From: Mycoplasma sp. 1018B
GTDB lineage: Bacteria; Bacillota_I; Bacilli_A; Mycoplasmatales; Metamycoplasmataceae
DNA length: 64,000 bases
Assembly (NCBI RefSeq): GCF_024582675.1
Contig: NZ_CP102084.1
Location: 186,001 to 250,000 of the forward strand
Direction of reading: 5' to 3'
Positions 24,326 to 35,548 of this stretch are shown piece after piece (position 1 is the stretch's first letter; each line of letters starts with the position of its first letter). The notes beneath the pieces are model-generated. The model searched no databases, was not told where the DNA came from, and saw nothing but the letters and a program-made list of their open reading frames with translations. The position numbers and the translations under genes are program-made.

Positions 24326-25202
24326 AAAATCTATTGAAACTAGATATAATTCCTTGAAAAAAATTTATAAAATTGTTGAATCTAACAAAAATATTACTCT
24401 AGTTAATTTATTAAAACTTTCTAGATCAATTAGTTTTTATTTAGATCGTATGAATTATTCTAAATACATAATTGAAGAAGTTTTAAAAAAATTTAGTGCT
24501 GATCAATCTACTTTAAATAAAAAAAATAATCTAATTTCTTTTACTAAATTAAAAACTTTATGAGTTTATATTAGTGAAGAGGAAAAATATAGTACTAATT
24601 CATATCAAAAACATGAAAAACATTTAGTTAATGTTATTGATAAAAATAATGATCAAATTATTGTAATTGGTGAAAGAGCAATTAGATTTGCACAAAAACA
24701 TAATTATCACATATTATTTAGTTACAAACAAAATGAAATTACTTATTTAAGTCAAATTCTACCTAAAATTATTATTAATAGTTTTCAAACTCAAGATTTT
24801 GTTAATTTAAATGTTATAATTAATTCTTCAAAAATCAAACAAAAACATATTCAATTATTGCCTATTTACGAAAATAATTTTGTTTTAGAACATCATCAAT
24901 CTTCATCTTTATTTAAATCAAATTTATCTTCTCATAAAATAGGACAGAATTTAGATGAATTTATCAATTCTGAATTAGAATCATATTTAATTTTTGCTTT
25001 ATATACTTTATTAACTGAATCAGCATTAATTTACGAAAAATATAAATTGGTTGCACAAAATAGTACTTTAAATGACCTTGAAGAAAAAATTAAATTTCAA
25101 AAAAGAACTTTATTGAAAGCTAAAAGAGAAAAAGAAATTGAAGAAATTTCTATTCTATCTAAGAAAAAAGATTTATTACATGAAAAAGGCGGACAAAAAT
25201 AA
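24318..25202 (+). CDS. F1-like ATPase gamma-like subunit (MSC_0622 family)
   Basis: 294-residue protein. An N-terminal helix (KSIETRYNSLKKIYKIVESN) and a long C-terminal helix (ILSKKKDLLHEKGGQK, preceded by LEEKIKFQKRTLLKAKREKE) would form the coiled-coil rotor shaft typical of F1 gamma. A central alpha/beta region contains IIVIGERAIRFAQKH. The start is ATG 24318, overlapping the preceding stop; an upstream in-frame TTG at 24300 is less likely. The stop shares one base with the next start. Assignment rests on helix layout and gene order. Confidence 0.8.
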
Positions 25203-25660
25203 TGATTCAATTAAATCTTTTATCTGCTAACAATATTCAAACAACAGTAAAAGCAACTGATTTTAAAGTTAATTTTAATTTAAATGATAAATGAAATAAA
25301 ATTGAAAATAATGCTTTATTAAGTTTTCAAAATGTTTTATGCTCTTTAACTTATAATAAAAAAGAATATTTTATCTTCTTTGATTCATTATTAATTCAAA
25401 GTAATAAAGGTCAAATAAATTTATATTACAATCAAGAATATTTTGTTTATGAACAAAATGATAAAAATAAAAATGAATTAAAAAAACTTAATCAAGAATA
25501 TAGTAAATTGAAAAAAGACATTCTTTTAAAAACATTTCAAATTAATGATAATAATAACGCAAGCAATATTGCTAATTTACTAATTTTAAAACAAAAAGCT
25601 TATCGTTTAAAAGCTCAAATTTATTTCTCTCTTTTCGCATGTGAGGAACCATGAAAATAA
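25202..25660 (+). CDS. F1-like ATPase epsilon-like subunit (MSC_0621 family)
   Basis: 152-residue protein. An N-terminal beta-rich part (QLNLLSANNIQTTVKATDFK, IENNALLSFQNVLCSLTY) is followed by a C-terminal helical part (KNELKKLNQEYSKLKKDILL), the layout of F1 epsilon subunits. It starts on the last base of the gamma stop and ends 10 nt into the next gene. The final residues are EEPWK with a UGA Trp, easily missed with the standard code. Confidence 0.78.
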
Positions 25661-27651
25661 AAAAACTTTTATCTTTTGCCCCTATTGTTAGTACTATTCC
25701 AATTGTTTTTGCTTTATCAGCAGAAACAGATAATAATTCTGAAAGTAATAGTAATAATGAAAATGTTCCTAAAGAAAAAACTGATTTTGCAGCAGCAAAA
25801 GAAAAACAAAAACAAATAATATCAGAGAGATTACCTGAAATATTAAATAATGCTATTAAAAATATTGATTTAGAAATAGCAGAATTAGAGAGAAAAAACG
25901 AAGCAGAACCCAATGTTGAAAATTTAGTAAAAATAGCTTATCAAAAGAAAGTCATTCAATATTTGACTAATAATAAAGAAAAAATGGTTGCTGATCCTTT
26001 GGAAAATGGATTAAATTTTATTTTTGATGATCTTTTATTTAGTCCTTCTTATTATTTTGCTAATGTTGAATATTTAGAAAATCCCTATGATAATGTAATG
26101 ATTGGTCAAAATAATCCTTTAGATTATGCTAAAACTAAGGATATAGATAAAAACAGTAAAATTGATTATGGAGAAGAAAAAAAACTTACTGAAAATAATT
26201 TAACTCAAGAAGAAATTTTATTGCAGCATGGAACTTATTTAACTAATTTTGCAAATGATTGAAAAACTATTTTTGTAAATGAAAATGATTTTCCTAGTTA
26301 TGAAAATAATCAAAAAAGATTCGAAGTTAAAGAAGATGGTTCAATAGAACTATTACCTCCAGAAGGTTATGACAATTTTGATAGTTTTATTGCAAATAAT
26401 ATTAACAAAAGATCATTAGAGTTTGATTTAAAACAAAATAAAGAATTCAATGAACCGGAAGAAATGCCACAACCTCCAATTCCACCTATTTTACCAATAG
26501 ATCCAGAACCTGTTGAAGGTATTGAAATTGATGTGGCTCAAGAAAATGTACCGCGACTAAGTCCTATTTTAAGAGCTGATTATTTATTAGATAGTAATGA
26601 AAATCTAATTAATTTATTAAAAACTAATAGTAATATTTTTAATCAAGATGCAATTTTCTTTTTTAATCCTATTTTACAAAGTATTAGTTATCGTGTTATT
26701 GAATTAACAGAAGATCAAAATGGTAATTTACTCGCAACAATTCAACTAACAAATAATGCCAATAACACACAAACCACTTATGAAAAAACAATAACTAAAT
26801 ATAATGACAGTAAATATGTACAATCATTAGAAGTTGCTTCTAATGCAATAAATCAAATGATGCAATATTATTACAATGCTTTGAATATTAAAGCCGACTT
26901 AGATTTAAGCGTTTTAGGCAATCGTAATTTATCAATAGCAGTTTTTAATCAAATTTTTCTAGCTATACAAACAATTAATTCATCTCAATTTAAAATTTTA
27001 CAAGATGCATTAATTCAAAATCAAAAAAACAATACAACTATTAAAGCTAATAATGAAACTTTTACTAATGAATTAACAAATGAAAATTTAATTAGTTTAA
27101 TGGCGGATTTATTTACTAATTCTATTCATAATCAAACTATTTCTCGTTTATCATACTTTAGTTATTTAACAAGTACTTATCGAGAAATTTATAACAATTA
27201 CTTAAAACAATTAAAAGATGTTCAATTAAATGAACTTATTACTAAAAATTTTGCTTTATTAAATTTAAATATTGAAAATTTAAATAAAGCAATTAATTCT
27301 TTACCACTTTTAATTCTTGATTTAGATCGCATTAATAGTGAAAATAATTTTGATCAAGAACAATTTAAAGCTTTTACTACTAAATTAGCATTATTACAAC
27401 AACAATTTTTAAATTTAGCAGTTTTAACACAAAATAAAACTTTAGATCAAGATAATTTAGAACAAGAAAGTTCACAATATTTAAAAGCTTATAATGATTT
27501 AATTATCAAACAAAATTTAACATCAAATGCTACAAGCACTACTACTTTAATTACTTTAGGTGTTGTCATTGCCGTTTTAATTGTTAGTGTGATTACATTA
27601 AGCATTATGAATTCAACTACTAAAAAACAAAAAAATAAAGGAATTAAATAA
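25651..27651 (+). CDS. F1-like ATPase-associated surface subunit (MSC_0620 family)
   Basis: 666-residue protein with a signal-like N-terminus ([19 protein letters not shown]) and a C-terminal membrane helix (residues ~630-650, [20 protein letters not shown]) followed by a short basic cytosolic tail. Most of the protein should therefore be extracellular and anchored from the inside end. Residues 164-175 ([12 protein letters not shown]) fit an EF-hand-type calcium loop. A Pro-rich stretch ([15 protein letters not shown]) separates two parts. The gene overlaps epsilon by 10 nt and alpha by one base. In the known cluster this position encodes the large ATPase-associated subunit. It is a plausible physical link between the motor and the surface Ig system (inference). 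Confidence 0.83.
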
Positions 27652-29195
27652 TGGAAAATAAATTATATATTTCAGCTGTTTATGATTATGTTGTTGAAAT
27701 AAGCGGCAAAAGTTCTTTTAAACAAAATGAACTTTATCATTTAGCTAATAATAAAGATGCTATTTTAATGGTTATTTCTGCTAGTGAAGATAAAGCTTTT
27801 TGTTTAATTAAATTAAATCAAGAAGATTATAAAATTGGTTCTGAAGTTGTTAATGCAACTAATAGTAATCAAACTATTGAAACTACTAATGATTATTTTG
27901 GCAAAATTATTGATATTTATGGCAAAATATTACATCCGCAAGAATTTATTAATTTAAATTTGATTAATTTTCTTCCCCAAAAAAGTCATATTTTTAATGT
28001 AAATAATCATTTAATGACTTATTTACCTTTAGAAGAACAATTAAATACTGGTTATTCATTAATCGATTTACTTATACCTATTGGTAAAGGACAAAGAGAA
28101 TTAATTATTGGTGATAGAAAAACAGGTAAATCGTTTATAGCTTTAAATACTATTATTAATCAAAAAAATAAAAACGTAAAATGTATTTATGTAGCAATTG
28201 GTCAAAATCAAAATGAAATTGCTAATGTTTATGCTTTATTAAAAGAACATGATGCACATAAATATACTATTGTAATCAATGCTCCAAGTGAAAAACCATA
28301 TGAACAATATTTAGCTCCATACATAGCAATGGCTCATGCTGAAAATTTATCTTATGAAAATGATGTTTTAATTGTCTTTGATGATTTAACTAAACATGCA
28401 AATATTTATAGAGAAATTGCTTTATTAATTAATAAACCAGTAGGCAAAGAAGCCTTTCCCGGTGATATGTTTTATGCTCATGCGAGATTATTAGAAAGAA
28501 GTGGTAAATTTAAAAATCGTAAATCAATTACTGCTTTACCAATATTACAAACAGTAGATAATGATATTACTTCTTTAATTGCTTCAAACGTTATTTCTAT
28601 AACTGATGGACAAATTGTAACTAATAGTGAATTATTTGCTTTAAATAAATATCCTGCTATTGATGTTAATTTATCTGTTTCTCGTATTGGTGGAGCTGTA
28701 CAAAATAAATTAATGAACAGTACTGCTAAAACTATTGGTAAGCTTTATAGAGCTTTTAAAAAACAAGCTAAATTAGTAGCAGTTAAGTATGACTTAAATG
28801 ATGATATTAATGCTTTAATGTTAAGTGGTGAACAAATAGAAAAAATGTTTAACCAAAAAGGTGTTACCTCATATAACGAAAAACATATGTTCTTAGTAGC
28901 TAAATTAATTGAATGAAACATTTTAAATGCTCTAAATGATCAAGATATTTGGATGGCAATTAATTTTTTAGTAGAATATGAAAAAATTAATGCAGAATGT
29001 GCTAAGGTAGTTAACGAATTAATTAATGATCAAGTCAAGGATCAAAACTTAGTAAAAGAATATTTTGCTTATTTATTAAGTAAATATGCTCTTAAATACA
29101 AACTTAATTGAAAAATCAATGCTAAAAAAGTCTTTGCAATAGTTAATGAAAAAAACTTTGATGCAATACATGCTAAATTAGTAGGAGAAAAATAA
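27651..29195 (+). CDS. F1-like ATPase alpha subunit (MSC_0619 family)
   Basis: 514-residue homologue of F1 alpha. The P-loop is GDRKTGKS (from residue 154). Other alpha-type features are [40 protein letters not shown], the [20 protein letters not shown] block and [11 protein letters not shown]. These are close to classical alpha sequences but diverged enough to mark the F1-like family rather than the housekeeping ATP synthase. It begins [16 protein letters not shown] on the last base of the upstream stop, and its own stop shares a base with the beta start. Trp is UGA in the C-terminal part (IEWNIL). Confidence 0.93.
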
Positions 29196-30553
29196 TGAGT
29201 GCTAAAATTTCGAAAATTTGATCAGATGTTATTGAAGTAACATTTAAAAATCAAGAACTACCAGCTATTAACACTTTATTAAAATCTGCTAATGGTTCGT
29301 ATTTATTAGTTAAAAAAGTTATTGATAATAACACTTTATTAGCTGTTATAGTTGACTTAAAAGATAATTTAGCTATTAATGAAGAAATAACTGCTTTAAA
29401 TCATTCATTCCTAGTGCCAGTAGGTAACAAATCTAAAGGTTACATTTATGATATTTTAGGTAATAATTTAAACCATCCTGAAAAACAAGATGTAACTAAA
29501 GTAGAAATGAATTCTACTATTAAAACTAATACTAACTATACTAAAAAACAACAACTTTTGGTTACTGGTATTAAAGCTATTGACTTTTTTGTACCTATTT
29601 TTGATGGTGATAAAATTGGTATTTTTGGTGGAGCTGGTGTTGGTAAAACTGTTTTAATGAAAGAAATTATTTTTAATCTTTCAAAACAAAAAGAAAATAC
29701 TTCAGCTATTTTCATAGGTTCTGGTGAACGTTCAAGAGAAGCTATTGAACTATACAATGATTTAACTGAATCAAATTTAATGCATAATTCAACTATGTAT
29801 ATTTCAAGAATGAACGAAAATCCAGGTGCACGTATGAGTATTGTACCGGTTGGTATTACTGCAGCTGAATATTTAAGAGATAACAATAAAGAAAACGTAT
29901 TATTATTTATTGACAATATTTTCCGTTTCTTACAAGCTGGTAATGAAGTTGCTGCTTCTTTAGATAAAAAACCATCAATTGGTGGTTATCAAGCTACTTT
30001 AAATACAGAAATTTCACAAGCAGAACAAAGACTTTTTAGTAATGAAAATGGTTCTATTACTTCATTTCAAACTGTCTTTTTACCAATGGATGATTTATCT
30101 GATCCTTCTGCCGTTGCTGTATTTAATCACCTTAATTCATCACTTGTGTTATCACGTGAAATTAGTGCTAAAAATATTTTTCCAGCTTTTGATCCACTTG
30201 TTTCAACTTCAAATAATGTTAACCCAGAATTTATTGGACAACGTCACTACAACGCAATTTTAGAAACTAAGTATATTTTGCAAAAATATAAAGAAATTGA
30301 AGATGTTATGCTTATTTTAGGTTTTGATGAATTAGATGATGAGTCAAAAACTATTGTTAAAAAAGCTTTACAATTACAAAATTTCTTCTCACAAAATTTC
30401 TTTATGACTGAACACTTTACTTTAAGAAGTGGTGTGTTTGTGTCACTAGAAGATACTATTTCTTCAGTAGAGAGAATTCTTAAAGGCGAATTTTTAGAAC
30501 TAAATCCTGAAAAATTTTCTTACATTGCTTCAGTAGACGAAATTAAAAAATAA
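29195..30553 (+). CDS. F1-like ATPase beta subunit (MSC_0618 family), catalytic
   Basis: 452-residue homologue of F1 beta, the catalytic ATPase subunit. Walker A is GGAGVGKT (from residue 145; Lys151). IGSGERSREAIELY carries the catalytic Glu. Walker B is VLLFIDNIFRF, followed by EVAASLDKKPSIGGYQATL and the SALxLSR-type element SSLVLSREISAKNIFPAFDP. The C-terminal region is shorter than in housekeeping beta subunits. It ends the seven-gene cluster and is followed by a terminator. The alpha and beta genes here are not next to a, b, c or delta subunits, confirming that this is not the standard F1F0 operon. Confidence 0.94.
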
Positions 30554-30557
30554 TAGT

Positions 30558-30587
30558 GCAAAAAGTTCACTTTTTGAACTTTTTTGC
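30558..30587 (+). terminator. Terminator of the MIP1-MIB1-F1-like ATPase operon
   Basis: GCAAAAAGTTCA and TGAACTTTTTTGC form a near-perfect 12-bp stem with a T-rich 3' arm, 5 nt after the beta-like stop. No earlier terminator is visible back to 17187. Confidence 0.85.
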
Positions 30588-30685
30588 TTATTTAGAGACT
30601 TAATATTTTATCTTTTGTTTACTTTAAAAACTTTTAATTCTTTAAAGAATTATACTTTAGATATAAGGATAAATTAAAAGCTAGA

Positions 30686-30708
30686 TTTTAGAAAATTGTT
30701 TTCTAAAA
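30686..30708 (+). promoter_or_regulatory. Perfect inverted repeat next to the MIP2 ribosome site
   Basis: TTTTAGAAAA and TTTTCTAAAA (10-bp arms) are separated by TTG. The 3' arm runs into the ribosome site (AAAAGGAG, 30705-30712), so the hairpin could sequester it, or the repeat could be an operator. MIP1 has no such element. Confidence 0.55.
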
Positions 30709-30717
30709 GGAGATCAA

Positions 30718-33075
30718 ATGAAAAGCAAATTAAAAAAACTCTTTTTGAGTAATGTTATTTTACTTAGCGCACTAACTCCCTTAGCTGCAGCATGCAATGG
30801 TAATACAACTAATACACCAAGCGATCCTAATCAACCTCCGATAGCTGATCCAGGTGAACCAGTTACACCTGAACCGAGCTTTCCAACTTTCCCCGGTACA
30901 GGAGGAGGATCAAGTAGCACTACTCACGGTAGAATTCCTGGTAAACCTGATTTAGCAGAGCAAGATATTAATGCTTATAACAGACTTTCAGCAGAAGAAA
31001 GAAATAAAGTCGATTTAGAAGGATATGTTAAAGCTTTAGAAGATTTGCGTGGAGAATTTAATGATTTACAAAAGAGATTAAACGAACGTTATGAATTACC
31101 AATTTTAAGTGAAAGTCAAATAAAAGAATATAACAAAAAAGCACAAGCTGCTGGTCAACCTGATTATAAGAGCGCTATTTTACGTAATTTCTCAGTAGTT
31201 AATAAAGATAATTATCTTTACATTAATCCAATTAGAAACTCAACAAAAGCAGCTTACTGAAATTCAGTGCCTGGTAATAGAGGTATACCTAGATATTTAC
31301 CAAATGAAATTTATAAAAAAGTAGCTTTACAAACTTTTGCTATTGAATTTAGTAATGTTAATGAAGAAATGGCTAAAGTTCAAGGTGGTCAAAAATATAG
31401 TTCTTTAACTTATAAAGGTACTGCTTGAATTCTTGATTATGAATTAGATGATAGTGGATATCCAACAAAATGATACTTAGCAACAAATGCTCACGTTGCA
31501 GCCGCATTAATGAAAAAAGAAAACGATGGTTCAAGATTTACTAACATTGTTGATGAAGAAGCTGAAGTACAACGTTATCAAAAAGCAAAAGCAGCTTTTG
31601 ATGCTGGTGAAAAAAAATGAAAAGAATTAACTAAACCATATCAAGAAAAAATTGAACATTTATATAGAGAAAAAAATAAATATATTGGTTTAAAGCAAAA
31701 AGCTGAAACAAATGGTGAAACTGCTAAAGCTAAGAAATATGAAGATTTAATTAAAAAAATTGAAGATGTTGAATTACCAGCAGCTTATCAAAAACAAAAT
31801 GCAAATGCTACTATTGAATGAAATAAACTAGACTTGCAATTTAGAATTAATTATGATAAAGCAGCTAAAGATTTAAAAGCGGGCTTTTTAGGTTCAACTA
31901 AAATAGTTTCTTTATCACACTTTAACGAAAACACTCCTTTAAAGCAATGATTAAGAACTAATGCTATTGCTCCTACAGTAGAAAAAGTTCATTTATCACC
32001 TGATCAAGTGAAATTAATTTATGCCGGAGTTGATTTCTTAAAAACTAGCCCTAAAGATTATGTAGATCCTTCTTCGCCAATAAGTAAAATTGAAGAATCA
32101 GCGGATTTTGCTGTTTTAGAAATTAATTTCAAAAAAACAGATGATAATGATTATAAATATGTAAAAAATACAGGTACTGGTGATTTCTTTGAAGAAAAAT
32201 CAATTGAAAATGCTCAAGCATTAGCTAAATTAATGACATCTGGTTATGCAGAATGAGACAAACAAGAACAAATAAGCTTTATTAGTAAATCGCTTAAAGA
32301 AACTTATGAGGAAGATGCAAAAGCAACAATAAGTGATGTAACTTTAACTAACGATAGAAAAATTACTTTGCCTAAAAGTAATTTAAATTTAATTTCAGTA
32401 GGTTTTCCTATTTCTTCAACTGATGGTTATATAACACCTACTTATAATCAAACCGAAGATTTATTAGAAAAATCAAGTCAAAGTTTATGAATTAATAAAC
32501 CAATTTATATTGGCGAAGGTAGAGAAGAAACTGGTAGAGTTTCAACTAAAGAATATGGCGGAGGATTTAATAGAACTCTAGGTATTAGAACCTTTTTAAA
32601 TATGCCTGGTATTACAGATTATACTATAGCAAGTCCATTAATACGTTCTGAAAGTAATGAAGGTTATGTATATAACTACATTAAAGACACTGAATCATCA
32701 TATGAAGGTAATCAATATACCAATTACGGTTTAGGATATTCACTTAATTCATGACAACCTTTAGGTGGAGCTTCAGGTTCTAGTGTAAGAACTATAGATA
32801 ATAAAATAGTAGGTATTAACTTCGCTACAGCAGATGGAGCTGGAGTATCATTAACAGCATATACTCAAGCTTTCAGAAGCGAAGGAGAAACTTATAATGA
32901 TTTCTACGGTAAATACAAATTAGAAGCTTATGACTTAATTTACGGTGGTGGCCCAAATCAAAGAACATCATATCGTCAAGCTTTAGAATCATTAAATAAA
33001 GATATTAAAACCGCTTTATTCCCTAATGGAGTAAGCGAAGATCAAATTCCACAAGAATTTAGATTTAATAAGTAA
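30718..33075 (+). CDS. MIP family immunoglobulin-specific serine protease (copy 2), lipoprotein
   Basis: 785-residue lipoprotein with lipobox PLAAAC (Cys26). Triad residues sit as in copy 1: H259 in LATNAHVAA, D463 in ESADFAVLEI and S686 in GGASGSSV. The linker after the Cys is rich in Pro, Thr and Gly here, not Lys/Asp as in copy 1. From RIPGKPDLAEQDINAYN onward the two copies align nearly end to end. The start has AAAAGGAGATCAA upstream. MIB2 follows after 45 nt, with its own strong ribosome site rather than an overlap. The strong conservation of all active-site segments suggests it is functional, not a decaying duplicate. Confidence 0.93.
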
Positions 33076-33120
33076 TTTTACTTATTTAAAAAATAATACA
33101 ATTTAAACAAAGGAGGAAGC

Positions 33121-35352
33121 ATGATAAAAGCCAAAAGAATTAAATTGTTTATTAACTTGGGAGCAATCTCAGCGATAGCAATAGCTGGAGGTGTAACAGC
33201 TAAGATAATTAGTGATAATTCAAGCGATAAAGCTATGGATCTTAATGTTATTATTGCTTCCAGAGGTGATAACTCAGTTATCAATACTAACAATGTAGAA
33301 GTAAGCGATGAGAATTCATCTAACAAAGATAATAATTTAAAAGAAATTAAAGATGAAAAAATCGAAGAGAATACTCCTGTAGATAATCAACCTAAAGAAT
33401 CTGAACCTGCTCCACCAGCTGAAAAACCTAAAGAACCAGATCCAGAACCAATACCTGATCCAGTTGAAGCAGAACCAAATGATCCAGAAGAAGACCCAAA
33501 GAATAAAGTATTTACTGATGTTCCAGGACATGTAGATAATCCTTTAACACCGTCTCCTGTAATTGATCAACCAATTATAGTGGTTTCAGACCCAGAACCA
33601 AATCCAGAACCTGCTCCTGCTCCAGAAATACCAAAACCTCCTTCAATAGAGGATCAACTACCTAAAGCAACTGAAGGTTATGTAAATATTGATAGTTTAC
33701 CTAATTTTGATTTTAGTACTACTAAACCAAAAGAAAACCCAAAAGGTGAATTAACAGCTAAACAAAAAGAAACTCTTAAAAAATCAGTAAGTACTTTAGT
33801 TAACATTACCAAAAACCTTCCATCTAAATTTACTAAAGAAGAAATTCAACAAATTAATGATGCAATTTATGAAATTAGAAAATTAAATGCAGCAACAAAA
33901 AATGAGAAAAAACAAGATTGAACTGTTTTACTTGAAAATCTATATGCAAATGATGGACGCCCAACTAGTGAAAAAGCTAAAGCTATTGGTTGACCATATA
34001 TAAATGATGCTTATAACTTCCCGTTAGATTTTAAAAATATGTGAGCTGATATTCAAAGAAATTTAGATAGCTTCTTAGAAAAAGGAATGGTACCAAGTAT
34101 TCATTGAGGTTCAGGACACTCATGAGGATTTATTGATATTTCTGATAATGTAGTAAGAAATAAAATTATCCAAGATCATGAAAGCAGATATTTCCCTTAT
34201 AATACTGAATGAACCAGAACCCCAGCAAGCATTAAAGAAATGAACTATGAAGGTTTTAGAAAAGATGATGTCACTAGAAATTATGCTAGATATGGTGCTA
34301 ATGCATCAAATGGTATTACAGTATTAGAATATACTCCTGAGGGAGAATTTGCTAAAAGTAAAATTGGCGATAAAAAAGTAATAGCAGTTTTAGATGCATC
34401 TAACAGAAAAGGTTACAATAGCTTCTTACAATTTCTTAAAAACGCTGAAGCTAACGGCAAAAAAATTGATGGTATTGTAATTAAAAATATGGGGTTAATT
34501 GATCAACACCAAGACTTTAGTCAAATTCTTGCTCAAATGCCTAATTCAATTCAAAAATTAACTTTATTCTTTGAAGGAAAAGATACTTCATCATTAATTG
34601 GATTAAAGGATAAAACTATTCAAGAATTAGATTTATATAACTCAAATAATACAATAGCTGATGATTGAGGTATTAACCCTTATGCTTTAAGAGGTGTTAA
34701 AAAAATTACTTTTGATTATAATCATGAGTCAATTACTAGTGGTACACATGTACCAAATAATAAAGATATGCCAGGATCAATTGTTTTTAATACTCTTAAA
34801 TTTGATAAAAATATGAATTTAGATCAAATTAATGAAGGTCTAAAAATTGCTCTTAAAGATAGATATGGTGAGAGAATTTTTCAAGGTCAATTCGGAGATG
34901 GTTCATGACCTACTTATTTAGACTTTTCTAATTTACCTCAAATAAGAAGTTTAGAAGATATGAACTTTTACACTAGAGTATTTAAAAAATTAACACTTTA
35001 TAATAAAACTAATGTATTTAGCGTTGATGCTTCAAGATTGCATAAACAACAATGATCGGCTATGTTAATTAAAGGCCCTGAAAGACCAAAATTATACTTT
35101 GTATCTCCACAACCAGTTAACACTTTATATATTAAAGGTAACGCTGTTGACTTAGGTAATAATTGAGGTGTAGAGTTATACGGCTTAATTGAATCTGGAA
35201 AAGATGTCTTTCAAACAGTTTATGTAGATAATGACACAATGGCTCGAGTATTAAATGATTCACAAGCCTTTAGACAATTTAATAAAATAGCAAAAGTAAA
35301 ACCAGCAGACTTTAATAATAGTGTTGATAATTCTATTGTTTCTTTCGATTAA
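33121..35352 (+). CDS. MIB, immunoglobulin-binding/blocking virulence protein (copy 2)
   Basis: 743-residue membrane-anchored protein paralogous to MIB1. The N-terminal helix (LFINLGAISAIAIAGGVTAK) is followed by a Pro/Glu-rich linker, much shorter than in MIB1 and without PAEPE arrays, then the KVFTDVPGHVDNP island and the conserved region from PSIEDQLPKATEGYVNID. Shared blocks include IGWPY, MPNSIQKLTLFFEGKDTSS and FVSPQPVNTLYIKGNAVDLG. Most of the 155-residue length difference from MIB1 lies in the linker. Ribosome site: AAAGGAGGAAGC. It is followed by a terminator, then an insertion element. Confidence 0.93.
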
Positions 35353-35360
35353 TATATTTA

Positions 35361-35388
35361 AAAAACTGCTTATACAGCAGTTTTTTTA
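35361..35388 (+). terminator. Terminator of MIP2-MIB2
   Basis: AAAAACTGCT/AGCAGTTTTT stem with TATAC loop and a T run, 8 nt after the MIB2 stop. Confidence 0.85.
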
Positions 35389-35400
35389 TTATTGTTTTTC

Positions 35401-35436
35401 AAAAATAAAACAAAAAAAGAATAAGTTTAATACTTA
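35401..35436. repeat. Left copy of a 36-bp target-site duplication
   Basis: Identical in all 36 positions to 37274-37309 and immediately outside the left terminal inverted repeat. Unusually long duplications are a hallmark of IS1634-type elements. Confidence 0.95.
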
Positions 35437-35465
35437 CCCGCATTTCCCACTTGCGGGTTTTTTTA
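35437..35465 (+). terminator. Inward terminator at the left IS end
   Basis: CCCGCA and TGCGGG pair around the TIR core and are followed by T7, so transcription entering from MIB2 would stop before the transposase. Confidence 0.7.
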
Positions 35466-35536
35466 TGTTTTTTTAACACCATACATATTTATAAATAAAT
35501 ATGTAAAAATTATAGCATTATGCTACTATTTTATGG

Positions 35537-35542
35537 TATAAT
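35537..35542 (+). promoter_or_regulatory. -10 box of the transposase, probably leaderless
   Basis: A perfect TATAAT ends 6 nt before the transposase ATG (35549) and no ribosome site lies between, so the transcript likely starts at or next to the start codon. A palindrome TAGCAT-T-ATGCTA lies just upstream (35513-35525). Confidence 0.6.
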
Positions 35543-35548
35543 TAGTTT

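Noticed and set aside
27651..30553. Housekeeping F1F0 ATP synthase alpha and beta
   Set aside because: No a, b, c or delta genes nearby; divergence, order and linkage to MIB-MIP mark the F1-like family.
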